Shown here one piece after another: positions 1-7,318 of a DNA stretch of 8,888 nt. The stretch spans positions 1 through 8,888 of the forward strand of contig JADGRG010000384.1 of the NCBI GenBank assembly GCA_017881145.1. The letters run 5' to 3'. The notes beneath the pieces are model-generated. The model ran no database searches, was not told the DNA's origin, and saw only the letters and a list, made by a program, of their open reading frames with translations. A program made the position numbers and the translations under genes. Positions within the stretch are counted from its first letter, which is position 1. Each line of letters begins with the position of its first letter. This stretch comes from Sandaracinaceae bacterium. GTDB lineage: Bacteria; Myxococcota_A; Polyangia; Polyangiales; JAFGIB01.

Positions 1-141
1 GGTCGTGGCCGCCCCGTCGTGCACCTCGCCGATCTTGTGGATCTTGCCGGTGAGCTTGAGGATGCGCTCGGTCGTCGTCGTCTTACCGGCGTCGACGTGG
101 GCGAAGATACCGATGTTGCGTTGCTTGGTGAGGTCGAACAT
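1..141 (-). CDS. fusA: Elongation factor G, N-terminal 47 residues (runs off the left edge)
   Basis: Partial gene for the translational GTPase that drives ribosomal translocation and, with RRF, ribosome recycling. The frame opens at the ATG at 141 and stays open to base 1. Seen: the start MFDLTKQRNIGIFAHVDAGK, with the G1/P-loop AHVDAGKT at residues 14-21 followed by TTTERIL, and then HKIGEVHDGAAT at about 35-46 leading into the switch I region. This block is diagnostic of EF-G over EF-Tu, LepA, TypA or RF3. Only a weak Shine-Dalgarno-like AGAG (149-152) sits 7 nt upstream. No rpsL or rpsG lies upstream; the neighbour is a nitrate reductase gene 286 bp away, so this copy is not in a classical str operon. 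It may be a paralogue (EF-G2 type): the residues FAHVDAGKTTTTERILKLTG resemble such paralogues as I remember them. The partial length prevents a firm subtype call. Confidence 0.88.
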   Translation of the reverse strand, partial: MFDLTKQRNIGIFAHVDAGKTTTTERILKLTGKIHKIGEVHDGAATT

Positions 142-427
142 AACGTTGCTCTGGTCCGTTCGGGGGGCGCTTACGCCGTTGCGGGCGGCGCATCCTGACT
201 CACCGGAGGCTACGGCGCAATCTCCTCGGCGCGTGGAAGGTTGAGTCGGCGGTGGCCGAAACCCGAACGCCTGAAGACAGCCGCCACCGTTTCCGCCCCC
301 TCCGTGGCAGGCTGCCCTCGCCCGGCGTCAGCTGAAGCGAAGCCAGCGGCGCCAGCAACGCCCCAGCGGATATGCATGCTGCACGGATGCTCAGCGGCGG
401 CGCTTCGACCCGCCACCGTTCTCACCC
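142..427. other. Intergenic region between the nitrate operon and fusA
   Basis: This stretch must hold the 3' end of the nitrate operon transcript and probably the fusA promoter and leader. No convincing gene is present. Seen: (1) an 11-bp direct repeat, CCGCCACCGTT, at 281-291 and 410-420; (2) CGGTGGC at 250-256, which can pair with GCCACCG at 283-289; (3) an imperfect hairpin at 324-362 with outer arms GGCGT/ACGCC and an inner CAGC/GCTG; (4) a short hairpin CGCCG/CGGCG at 174-178 and 186-190, about 33 nt upstream of fusA. None of the hairpins is followed by a T-run, so I do not call a Rho-independent terminator. No good -35/-10 pair was found for fusA. Confidence 0.6.
281..420. repeat. Two copies of the 11-bp direct repeat CCGCCACCGTT
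   Basis: Exact copies lie at 281-291 and 410-420, 129 bp apart, in the non-coding gap; the second copy ends 7 bases short of the nitrate reductase stop codon. The core GCCACCG of the first copy can also pair with CGGTGGC at 250-256. In GC-rich DNA an 11-mer with this composition can recur by chance, so function is unproven. Confidence 0.35.
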
Positions 428-2671
428 TCAGCTGGCCGTGCCGGGCACTCCTCGTTCGAGGCGCTCCAGACGCACGGCGCAGGCCTTGTAGGCTGGCTGC
501 CGTGAGTGCGGGTCGAACGCGGCGAAAGTAAGCTGGTTGGTCGTGGCGTGGTGCATCGGCATGAACACTTGACCCGGTTGCACCACGTGCGTGATGAAGG
601 CCTTCGCCTCCGCGACGCCACGCGCTGAGCGCACCTGCACCCAATCCGTGGGACCGATGCCGAGTGCTTTGGCGTCCACCGGACTTACTTCGACATAGGG
701 CATCGACGGGTGGAGCTTGCGCAGCACGGCGGACTTCCCGGTTCGCGTCTGCGTGTGCCACTGCGCCGAGCTTCCGCGACCTGTTAGCAGGAGCAGCGGG
801 AAGCGCGCGCTCGTCGCTTCCGGCAGCGGTGTGGGCTCAGCGAAGACAAAGCGCGCGCGGCCGTCGCTGTGGAAGAAGCGCCCGTCCGAGAAGAGCCTGC
901 GCTCCTCGGCCCTGCCCACACTCTGGCCAGCCGGCAGCGGCCACTGCACGCCCGCCAGGGCGTCGAGCTGCGCGTAGCCTTCGATGCCCGAGAAATCACA
1001 GGGCTGTCCGCGCGAGAGCTCCTTCATGATTTCGAACACAGCCTCGGGCGAGCTCCATCGCGCAAAGAGGTCCGCGCAGCCCCAGGCCTCGGCAACCGCT
1101 TTGAATACGTAGAAATCAGCCAACGCCTGGCCCGGCGCTCGCACGACCTTCTTGATCAAGCCGATGCGACGCTCGGAGTTGATGAAGGTGCCATCCTTCT
1201 CGCCCCACCCGGCCGCCGGCAAGAGCAGATGCGCGAAGTCCACCGTCTCGGTGGTCGTGTACATGTCCTGGACCACCAGGAAATCGAGCCGTTTGAGTGT
1301 GTCGCGCAGGTCCGCTTGATTGATCCAGGAGTGAGCGGTGTTGGTCGCGACGATCCACAGGCCTTTGATCTTCCCTGCGAGAATGCCCTCGATGATCTGA
1401 TCATAGGCAAGGCTGCCCTTGTCAGGGATGCGCGCCACATCCATCCCCAGCACGCTGGCAACGTGTGCCCGGTGGTCTGGATTCTTGAAGTCACGACCAC
1501 CCAAAAGATTGGTGGTGTTGGAAAAGAGCCGGGACCCCATCGCGTTACATTGTCCAGTGATGGAGTTTGCACCCGTGCCTGGACGGCCGATGTTACCGGT
1601 CAGAAGAGCCAGATCGATGATGGCTTGCGCGACCCGCACGCCCTCGTGGCTCTGATTCACGCCCATCGTCCACCAGAACGAAACGCGCTTGCCTTCGCCG
1701 ATGCTGCGCACCAAGCGTTCGAGCACCTCTGCCTTGATCCCTGCGGCCTCACAGACGCGCTCGGGCGTGAATTTCGTGACGTGGGCCGAGAACTCAGTGA
1801 AGCCGTGCGTGTGGGCTTCGATGAACGCACGATCGACGAGCCCGTAGCGCAGGAGCAGGTGCGCTACACCATAGAGCAGCACGAGATCCGACTTTGGCCG
1901 CAGCGGCACGTGTAAGGTCGCCGCCATCGCGGTTTCCGTGCCGCGTGGATCGAGCACGATGATCTCGGGCTTGTTGCGGTTCTTACAGACCCGCTCCCAC
2001 ATGATCGGATGAGCGATGCACGGGTTTGCGCCGACGAAGACCAGAACATCGGAGAGCTCGAAGTCCTGATAGGTGTAAGGTGGCGCATCGAACCCGAACG
2101 CCTCCTTGTAGGCGACCACGGCGGTCGCCATGCACTGCCGCGTGTTGCCATCGCCGTGCACCATCCCCATACCGAACTTCGCCAACGCCCCCAGCAGCGC
2201 GAGCTCTTCGGTCGGAATCTGGCCGGTGCCGAGGAAGGCCACCGACTCCGGGCCGTACTTCGCCTGGATCGCCTTGAAACGTGAGGTGAAAGTCTCGAGG
2301 GCTCTCGGCCAATCGACCATCGTAAGCTCGCCGCGCGCGTTGCGTAGCAGCGGAGTGGTCGCGCGATCGGGCGCCCGCAGCGGTGTGAGCGCCTCCCAAC
2401 CCTTTGGGCACGCCATGCCCAGGTTCACGGGGTAGTTCTTCGAGGGTGTAAGATTGACCGCCTCGGCATTCTTCAAGTGGACGTCGAGCCCGCAGCCCGT
2501 CGAGCAGAAACCGCAAACCATGGTCGTGGTGGCATCTGGCTGCAGGCGGGTCGGAACCTGACCCAGACCAAAACCGCCATCGGTGCGCGCCAGCTCGCGC
2601 GTCAGCTCGCCATCGCGCGTATGCAGTAGGCGTTTGGCGCGCAGCGCCCAGCGCGCGAGCGTGCGAGTCAT
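428..2671 (-). CDS. nasA: NasA/NarB-type molybdopterin nitrate reductase, catalytic subunit
   Basis: 747-residue bis-MGD molybdoenzyme that most likely reduces nitrate to nitrite in the cytoplasm. Seen: an N-terminal [4Fe-4S] site with C53, C56, C60 (CGFCSTGCG) and C88 (GMACPKG, with the conserved Lys90); the presumed Mo-ligand C180 in NTRQCMATA; the conserved block GVNQSHEGV at about 337-345 and TGNIGRPGTGANS at 358-370; and a C-terminal dinucleotide-binding domain from about 624 with TGRGSSAQWHTQTRTGKS, MPMHH and FDPHSRQPAYK. The length matches the short NarB class and it lacks the C-terminal [2Fe-2S] domain of longer NasA proteins. There is no twin-arginine signal. I chose the ATG at 2671 because it forms a TGATG stop/start overlap with the upstream gene; an in-frame ATG at 2872 would add 67 low-complexity residues inside that gene. 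No good ribosome site is visible, which fits translational coupling. The cluster motif has STG where CGVGC is usual. Family sure; nitrate specificity rests on NirBD and NarK next door. Confidence 0.92.
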   Translation of the reverse strand: MTRTLARWALRAKRLLHTRDGELTRELARTDGGFGLGQVPTRLQPDATTTMVCGFCSTGCGLDVHLKNAEAVNLTPSKNYPVNLGMACPKGWEALTPLRAPDRATTPLLRNARGELTMVDWPRALETFTSRFKAIQAKYGPESVAFLGTGQIPTEELALLGALAKFGMGMVHGDGNTRQCMATAVVAYKEAFGFDAPPYTYQDFELSDVLVFVGANPCIAHPIMWERVCKNRNKPEIIVLDPRGTETAMAATLHVPLRPKSDLVLLYGVAHLLLRYGLVDRAFIEAHTHGFTEFSAHVTKFTPERVCEAAGIKAEVLERLVRSIGEGKRVSFWWTMGVNQSHEGVRVAQAIIDLALLTGNIGRPGTGANSITGQCNAMGSRLFSNTTNLLGGRDFKNPDHRAHVASVLGMDVARIPDKGSLAYDQIIEGILAGKIKGLWIVATNTAHSWINQADLRDTLKRLDFLVVQDMYTTTETVDFAHLLLPAAGWGEKDGTFINSERRIGLIKKVVRAPGQALADFYVFKAVAEAWGCADLFARWSSPEAVFEIMKELSRGQPCDFSGIEGYAQLDALAGVQWPLPAGQSVGRAEERRLFSDGRFFHSDGRARFVFAEPTPLPEATSARFPLLLLTGRGSSAQWHTQTRTGKSAVLRKLHPSMPYVEVSPVDAKALGIGPTDWVQVRSARGVAEAKAFITHVVQPGQVFMPMHHATTNQLTFAAFDPHSRQPAYKACAVRLERLERGVPGTAS

Positions 2672-4365
2672 CAGCTGAGCCCGCCAGGCATGCGCGGCGC
2701 GCTGACGGCCGCGAAGAATAGGGAGCGCTCGACCAAGGATGCCGTCAGCAGCAAGCCGAGCGAGAGCGACGCCGCAATGAGCGGGCCCGCGCCAAAACCG
2801 GTGTCCACCAAGGCGGTGCAGATCAGCGGCAGGACGCAGCCGCCGAGCAGAGCGAGCAATGCACGCAGCCAAAGTTGGCCCTGCAGCGCACCGGTAAGTA
2901 GCAGCGCGGAGCGCTTGAGATCGTTCTGTTGCTTATCTCGCAGATGCAGGCAGATCGAGAGCTCGGAGAGCAGCTCGATCCCGGCCGCCAGCATGAGCCC
3001 CTTGGAGAGCAGGGTCGCAATGTGAGCGAGCTCCACGAGGTGTGCATCGCCGCCGAAGAGCGCGCCGGAAAGGATGGTCGTCCAGAGTGTGGTCGCCGTG
3101 CCTAGCACCACGGTGGTCATCAAGAACTTGAAGCCAGTGCGCGAGAAGCTCCAGAACTCGCGCAGCGTGGCCTGGTAGACCATCACCGAGCAAAACACAC
3201 CGACACCGCCACAGAGCGCCACGAACGCTCCGAGATAACTCTGCAGCGCGTCTGCGACGCCCGAGGGCAGAGCCGGGCAGTGCAGGACGCGACAGAGCGG
3301 CTCGCGCCAAACCACCGCGGCGTATACGACGGCTGCTTTGGCAAAGACCGCGAAGGCGATGATCTCACGACTCAGCCAGGACGTGCGCAGCCCCAGGAAC
3401 GCGCGAAACGCGTAGAGTGGCCGGCCCAGATGGAAGATGCTGGCGGCCAGCGCAACCAAGCCGACACCGAGCGCGAAGAGCGAGTGCAGCGGTAGCAGCA
3501 GCGAACGCACGGACTCGGACAAGAAGCTGCTCACCACACGATCGATGCAAAACGCACCCGCCGAGAGCTGGGTGAGGACCAGCATGACCGCCAGCGGGCG
3601 GTGCTGGTGTGACGGGCGGACGGCGTAGAAGTCCGCCGGCAAGGTGTTGCGTGGATAGGCGCGGGTCGACTTGTAGGTGGTGGTCGGCGCAGTGATGCCC
3701 GGTGAGGGAGCGCCGGGCAGGAAGGAATCGCTCTGCGCGTCTTCGAGCACGGCATCGCGTCGCACCACTTGGATCGAGATAGCCTCGTTCGGACAAGCCT
3801 GCACGCAGGCCGGCGCTTCGCCCGCTGCGAGTCGATCACTGCACATATCGCACTTGCGCACGATGCCCTTCTTTGCGCTGTATTGCGGCACCTCATAGGG
3901 ACAGGTCAGCGTGCAGTATTGGCAACCGATGCATTGATCATCCAGGTGCTTGACGATGCCGGTGATCGGATCCTTTTCGTACGCGTTGACGGGACAGCCC
4001 TTGAGGCAGGCCGGATCGACGCAGTGGTGGCAGGCGGTTGTAACTGTCTGTTGTATAGGCGCTTCTGGAGTTCCGCCGTGCAAGAGGCCCACGAAGCGCC
4101 AGGTCTCCCCTTCATCGAGCCCGTTTTGACTGTGGCACGCCGTCACGCAGGCCTTGCAGGCGGTGCAGCGGTCCAGGTCGACCTGAAAGCCATACTGCTC
4201 CCCGGCCTTCGGTGCGCTGAGCGGGATGAGATCTTGGTAGTAGCGTTGCTTGCCCTCGAGCTCTTCGTGTTTGCGCGCGAAGCGCTCGACGGGCACTAGC
4301 TCGGCTTGCTCGCGAAGGTAGTCGGTGAGCAAGGGCAACCGAACCACTGTGCCTCCATGCGCCAT
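2671..4365 (-). CDS. DmsB-DmsC fusion: four-cluster ferredoxin plus quinol-oxidising membrane anchor
   Basis: 564-residue electron-transfer protein joining two subunits that are separate in DMSO reductase. Residues about 58-200 form a DmsB-like domain with sixteen Cys in four groups: C67/C70/C73/C77, C112/C115/C120/C124, C145/C148/C151/C155 and C172/C175/C187/C191, enough for four [4Fe-4S] clusters. Residues about 205-250 are a Pro/Ser/Thr-rich linker. Residues about 255-550 are DmsC-like with about eight hydrophobic segments (roughly 257-277, 288-312, 334-353, 374-398, 414-434, 447-467, 487-519, 525-546). DmsC-family anchors oxidise (mena)quinol. The first 57 residues match no family I know and carry no Tat or Sec signal. 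The start at 4365 lies 3 nt after the nirBD stop, and the stop overlaps the nasA start by one base, so translation is probably coupled. Inferred role: passing electrons from quinol to the adjacent nitrate reductase. The fusion does not look like an accidental frame merge, because both halves are intact and joined by a linker. Confidence 0.9.
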   Translation of the reverse strand: MAHGGTVVRLPLLTDYLREQAELVPVERFARKHEELEGKQRYYQDLIPLSAPKAGEQYGFQVDLDRCTACKACVTACHSQNGLDEGETWRFVGLLHGGTPEAPIQQTVTTACHHCVDPACLKGCPVNAYEKDPITGIVKHLDDQCIGCQYCTLTCPYEVPQYSAKKGIVRKCDMCSDRLAAGEAPACVQACPNEAISIQVVRRDAVLEDAQSDSFLPGAPSPGITAPTTTYKSTRAYPRNTLPADFYAVRPSHQHRPLAVMLVLTQLSAGAFCIDRVVSSFLSESVRSLLLPLHSLFALGVGLVALAASIFHLGRPLYAFRAFLGLRTSWLSREIIAFAVFAKAAVVYAAVVWREPLCRVLHCPALPSGVADALQSYLGAFVALCGGVGVFCSVMVYQATLREFWSFSRTGFKFLMTTVVLGTATTLWTTILSGALFGGDAHLVELAHIATLLSKGLMLAAGIELLSELSICLHLRDKQQNDLKRSALLLTGALQGQLWLRALLALLGGCVLPLICTALVDTGFGAGPLIAASLSLGLLLTASLVERSLFFAAVSAPRMPGGLS

Positions 4366-4368
4366 GCG

Positions 4369-7296
4369 CTATTCTGCCGCCTCGACGATGTCACAGGGCT
4401 CGGCATGCTTGCAGATTGCGTCCTGCAATGCCGCGGCCGGCGGGAGCTCAACGTACACCACGCCTGCGTTGACCTGCACAGGAAAGGTCGCAATCGAGTA
4501 GTCGTCGCCCGACAAGCTTTCGCCGGTGTCCAGAGCGAAGGTCTTCTTGTGCATCGGACACGCCACCTTGGGTCGCCCTGCGTCGTCGCCGACCAGACCG
4601 CGCGCCAGCACCATGTCCTTTCGGTGCGGACACATGTTCTGGGTCGCATACCACTGCCCGCGCGAAGCAAAGTGGAAGACCGCCAGCTGAACTTCGCCGT
4701 ACTTGATCGCCACCCCGCCTTCGCGTGGCACGCCCGCGGCATCGATCACAGGAACCCAGCGACGATTCGAGAGCGGCAGGCGCCTCTTCGGCGCGGGCTT
4801 CTTCGCCGGCTCCTTCGCCCAGGCTGCAGGCCGGATCTGACCGCGTTCGCTCACCAGACGCACGCTTGGATCGGGCGCCGGTGTGTTTGCGAAGTGCTGG
4901 AAGCGCGCGCGATGCGCCGGGCTCTTCAAGACCTCCGTCCATTCGCAACGATACGACGCCACCAACGCGTTCATCTGACGCTCCAGCTCGGAGGCCAGGC
5001 CCAGGCTGTCATTGATGATCACGTCGCGCAGATGCGCGATGCCGCCATCCATCTTCTCCAGCCACACCGAAGAGCGAGTGAGCTTGTCCGCAGTGCGGAT
5101 GTAGAACATCACGAAGCGATCGATGTAGCGAAGGCAGGTCTCGTCATCGAGGTCAGCAGCCAGCAGGTCCGCATGACGCGGCTTCGATCCACCATTGCCG
5201 CAGACGTAGAGGTTCCACCCCTTCTCGGTGGCAATGATGCCAAAGTCTTTGCTCTGCGCCTCCGCGCACTCCCGCACGCAACCGCTGACCGCACTCTTCA
5301 GCTTGTGTGGAGCACGGATGCCCTTGTAGCGTTCCTCGACGCGGATCGCGAAGCCGACGGAGTCCTGCACACCATAGCGACACCACGTGCTGCCGACGCA
5401 ACTCTTGACCGTGCGCAGCGCCTTGCCGTAAGCGTGACCGCTCTCGAAGCCGGCCCCGACGAGCTCCTCCCAGATATCCGGGAGTTGGTCGAGGCGCGCG
5501 CCGAAGAGATCGATGCGTTGGCCGCCGGTGATCTTGGTGTAGAGACCATACTTCTTGGCGACCTGTCCGAGGACAATCAGCTTCTCCGGTGTGATCTCGC
5601 CACCCGGAACACGAGGCACCACAGAATACAGACCGCCACGTTGCACGTTGGCGAGATAGCGATCGTTGGTGTCTTGCAGCGTGTCGTGCTCCAGCACCAT
5701 TTCGTTGTAGACACTCGACAGAATCGACGCGACCACCGGCTTGCAGATCTCACAGCCCTCCCCACGGCCGATCTTCTCGACGATTTCTTCCCAGGTTCGG
5801 TAGCCCCGCACCGAGATGATCTCGTAGAGCTCTTTGCGAGAGTAGACGAAGTGCTGGCAGAGCTCTCGGCTGATGCTCTTGCCTGCCGCCTTTAGCTCGG
5901 CGCTCAGAATGTCAGTCACGAGCGGCACGCAGCCACCGCAGCCGGTGCCGACGCGCGTGCTCGCCTTTAGGTCCGCGATGGTGCAAGCACCCTTCTCTCT
6001 GATCTGCGTGCACAGACCGCCCTTGGTGACGTTGTTGCATGAGCAGACTTGCGCGTCGTCGTCCAGCGTTACGTCCGACCCGCCGTCGCGCTTGCCGAGA
6101 ATCAACTCTTCCGGGGAACACGGCAACGCTTTGTTAGAGCGCGCGACTTGCACGAGCGTGCCGTATTGCGACGCGTCTCCGACCAAGATCCCGCCGAGCA
6201 GACGCTTGGCGTCATCGCTCACGACCAGCTTCTTGTAGACGCCGTTGACCAGGTCGTGCAGCACCACCTCCTTGGTCGGCTCCTTCACGGTGAACGGATC
6301 GCCGAACATGGCGACGTCGACGCCCATCAGCTTGAGCTTGGCGGATTGGTCGGCGCCGTTGAACGACGCTTCCCGTCCATGGAGTCGCTTGGCCAACACG
6401 TCTGCCATCTCGTAGCCGGGAGCTACCAAGCCATAGATGACGCCACGGTGCAGCGCGACCTCACCGATGGCGTGCACCTGCGGAGCGCTGGTCGCCAGTG
6501 TGTCGTCCACCATCACGCCGCCGCGATCGCCCACGGCGATGCCTGCGCTGCGCGCCAACTCATCGCGCGGACGGATGCCCGCCGAGACCACCACCATGTC
6601 GACCTTCAGCTCTTGGCCGCCCTTGAAACGCAGTCCTTCGCAGCGCTCATTGCCCAGCACCGCTTCGGTTGCGGCGCCCAGGTGGACGCGCACGCTGAGC
6701 GCTTCGATGGCGCGCAAGAGCAGCTTGCCGCCAGCGTCGTCCAGCTGACGCGACAAAAGGCGCGGTGCCAGCTCCACCACGTGCGTGGTCAGCCCGAGTT
6801 GTTGCATGGCCCGCGCCGCTTCCAGACCGAGCAGCCCACCTCCCAGCACCGCCACTGACTTGGCCCCACTCGCGTAGGCTTTGATCGCGGCCAGGTCATC
6901 GATGGTCCGATACGCAAACACACCTGGCTTTTCGATGCCGGGGAGCGTGGGCATAAAGGCTGCCGAGCCGGTCGCCAGCACCAGGTCGTCGTAGGCGAGC
7001 TCCTTGCCGTCCACCGTGCGCACGATGCGACGCGCCGTGTCGATGCTCGTAGCCCGGCACCCGATCCGCAAGTCGATCCCAGTGTCGGCGTAGACACTAG
7101 GCTCCGCCAGCAGCAACGAAGTAGGGTCCTCGTCGTCGTAGTAGTGGGTGAGGTTGACGCGATCGTAGGGCGCGTGTGGCTCCTCTCCGAGCATGATCAC
7201 CCGAAAACGGCCTTCGCTGTCGAGCTCTCGCACGCGGACGCAGAAGCGGTGTCCGACCATGCCCGCGCCAACGACCAATAAGGTGTGCTTCTTCAT
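4369..7296 (-). CDS. nirB: Assimilatory NAD(P)H nitrite reductase, NirB-NirD fusion
   Basis: 975-residue cytoplasmic enzyme for six-electron reduction of nitrite to ammonium. Domains in order: FAD-binding oxidoreductase with VVGAGMVG at 8-15; NAD(P)H-binding GGGLLG at 152-157; a BFD-like [2Fe-2S] site with C418, C420, C453 and C456; a second CEIC pair (C515, C518); a ferredoxin-like nitrite/sulfite reductase region with the siroheme/[4Fe-4S] ligands C633, C639, C673 and C677 (CVGSTWC and SGCVREC) and the typical GWNLYVCGNGG at 693-703; an Ala/Lys/Pro-rich linker at about 823-840; and a NirD Rieske-type domain from about 845 with C889-P-H891 and C913-P-M-H916. All ligand residues are present, so both halves look functional. 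The whole NirD is attached to an otherwise usual-sized NirB. The start at 7296 has a good ribosome site, AAGGA (7304-7308), 7 nt upstream. narK ends 22 nt before it. Siroheme synthesis genes are not in the window. Confidence 0.96.
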   Translation of the reverse strand: MKKHTLLVVGAGMVGHRFCVRVRELDSEGRFRVIMLGEEPHAPYDRVNLTHYYDDEDPTSLLLAEPSVYADTGIDLRIGCRATSIDTARRIVRTVDGKELAYDDLVLATGSAAFMPTLPGIEKPGVFAYRTIDDLAAIKAYASGAKSVAVLGGGLLGLEAARAMQQLGLTTHVVELAPRLLSRQLDDAGGKLLLRAIEALSVRVHLGAATEAVLGNERCEGLRFKGGQELKVDMVVVSAGIRPRDELARSAGIAVGDRGGVMVDDTLATSAPQVHAIGEVALHRGVIYGLVAPGYEMADVLAKRLHGREASFNGADQSAKLKLMGVDVAMFGDPFTVKEPTKEVVLHDLVNGVYKKLVVSDDAKRLLGGILVGDASQYGTLVQVARSNKALPCSPEELILGKRDGGSDVTLDDDAQVCSCNNVTKGGLCTQIREKGACTIADLKASTRVGTGCGGCVPLVTDILSAELKAAGKSISRELCQHFVYSRKELYEIISVRGYRTWEEIVEKIGRGEGCEICKPVVASILSSVYNEMVLEHDTLQDTNDRYLANVQRGGLYSVVPRVPGGEITPEKLIVLGQVAKKYGLYTKITGGQRIDLFGARLDQLPDIWEELVGAGFESGHAYGKALRTVKSCVGSTWCRYGVQDSVGFAIRVEERYKGIRAPHKLKSAVSGCVRECAEAQSKDFGIIATEKGWNLYVCGNGGSKPRHADLLAADLDDETCLRYIDRFVMFYIRTADKLTRSSVWLEKMDGGIAHLRDVIINDSLGLASELERQMNALVASYRCEWTEVLKSPAHRARFQHFANTPAPDPSVRLVSERGQIRPAAWAKEPAKKPAPKRRLPLSNRRWVPVIDAAGVPREGGVAIKYGEVQLAVFHFASRGQWYATQNMCPHRKDMVLARGLVGDDAGRPKVACPMHKKTFALDTGESLSGDDYSIATFPVQVNAGVVYVELPPAAALQDAICKHAEPCDIVEAAE

Positions 7297-7302
7297 CGTC
7301 GT

Positions 7303-7308
7303 TTCCTT
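7303..7308 (-). promoter_or_regulatory. Ribosome binding site for nirBD
   Basis: On the minus strand AAGGAA is followed after 6-7 nt by the ATG at 7296. It is the only clear Shine-Dalgarno sequence in the cluster; the two genes downstream have short or overlapping junctions and no comparable site, so this may be the main entry point for nirBD and its coupled partners. Confidence 0.65.
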
Positions 7309-7318
7309 GGCGTTCGGT

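Noticed and set aside
324..362. Rho-independent terminator for the nitrate operon
   Set aside because: An imperfect GC-rich hairpin exists, but no T-run follows it on the minus strand.
210..377. Possible 55-codon minus-strand gene in the intergenic gap
   Set aside because: No ribosome site, no recognisable motif, and its frame is just the continuation of a shadow frame of nasA.
869..1915. Plus-strand open frame (348 codons) opposite nasA
   Set aside because: It mirrors conserved nasA coding sequence and shows no known motif.
2672..2872. 67-residue N-terminal extension of the nitrate reductase from an ATG at 2872
   Set aside because: It would lie wholly inside the coding sequence for the last helices of the DmsC-like domain. 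The Arg/Ala-rich extension has no family likeness, while the ATG at 2671 gives a typical TGATG overlap.
4306..5895. Long plus-strand open frame (529 codons) across the nirBD 3' half
   Set aside because: It is fully antisense to nirBD, whose domains and cofactor ligands are unmistakable. The protein is His/Arg/Leu/Ala-rich without a family motif, as expected for the complement of a GC-rich gene.
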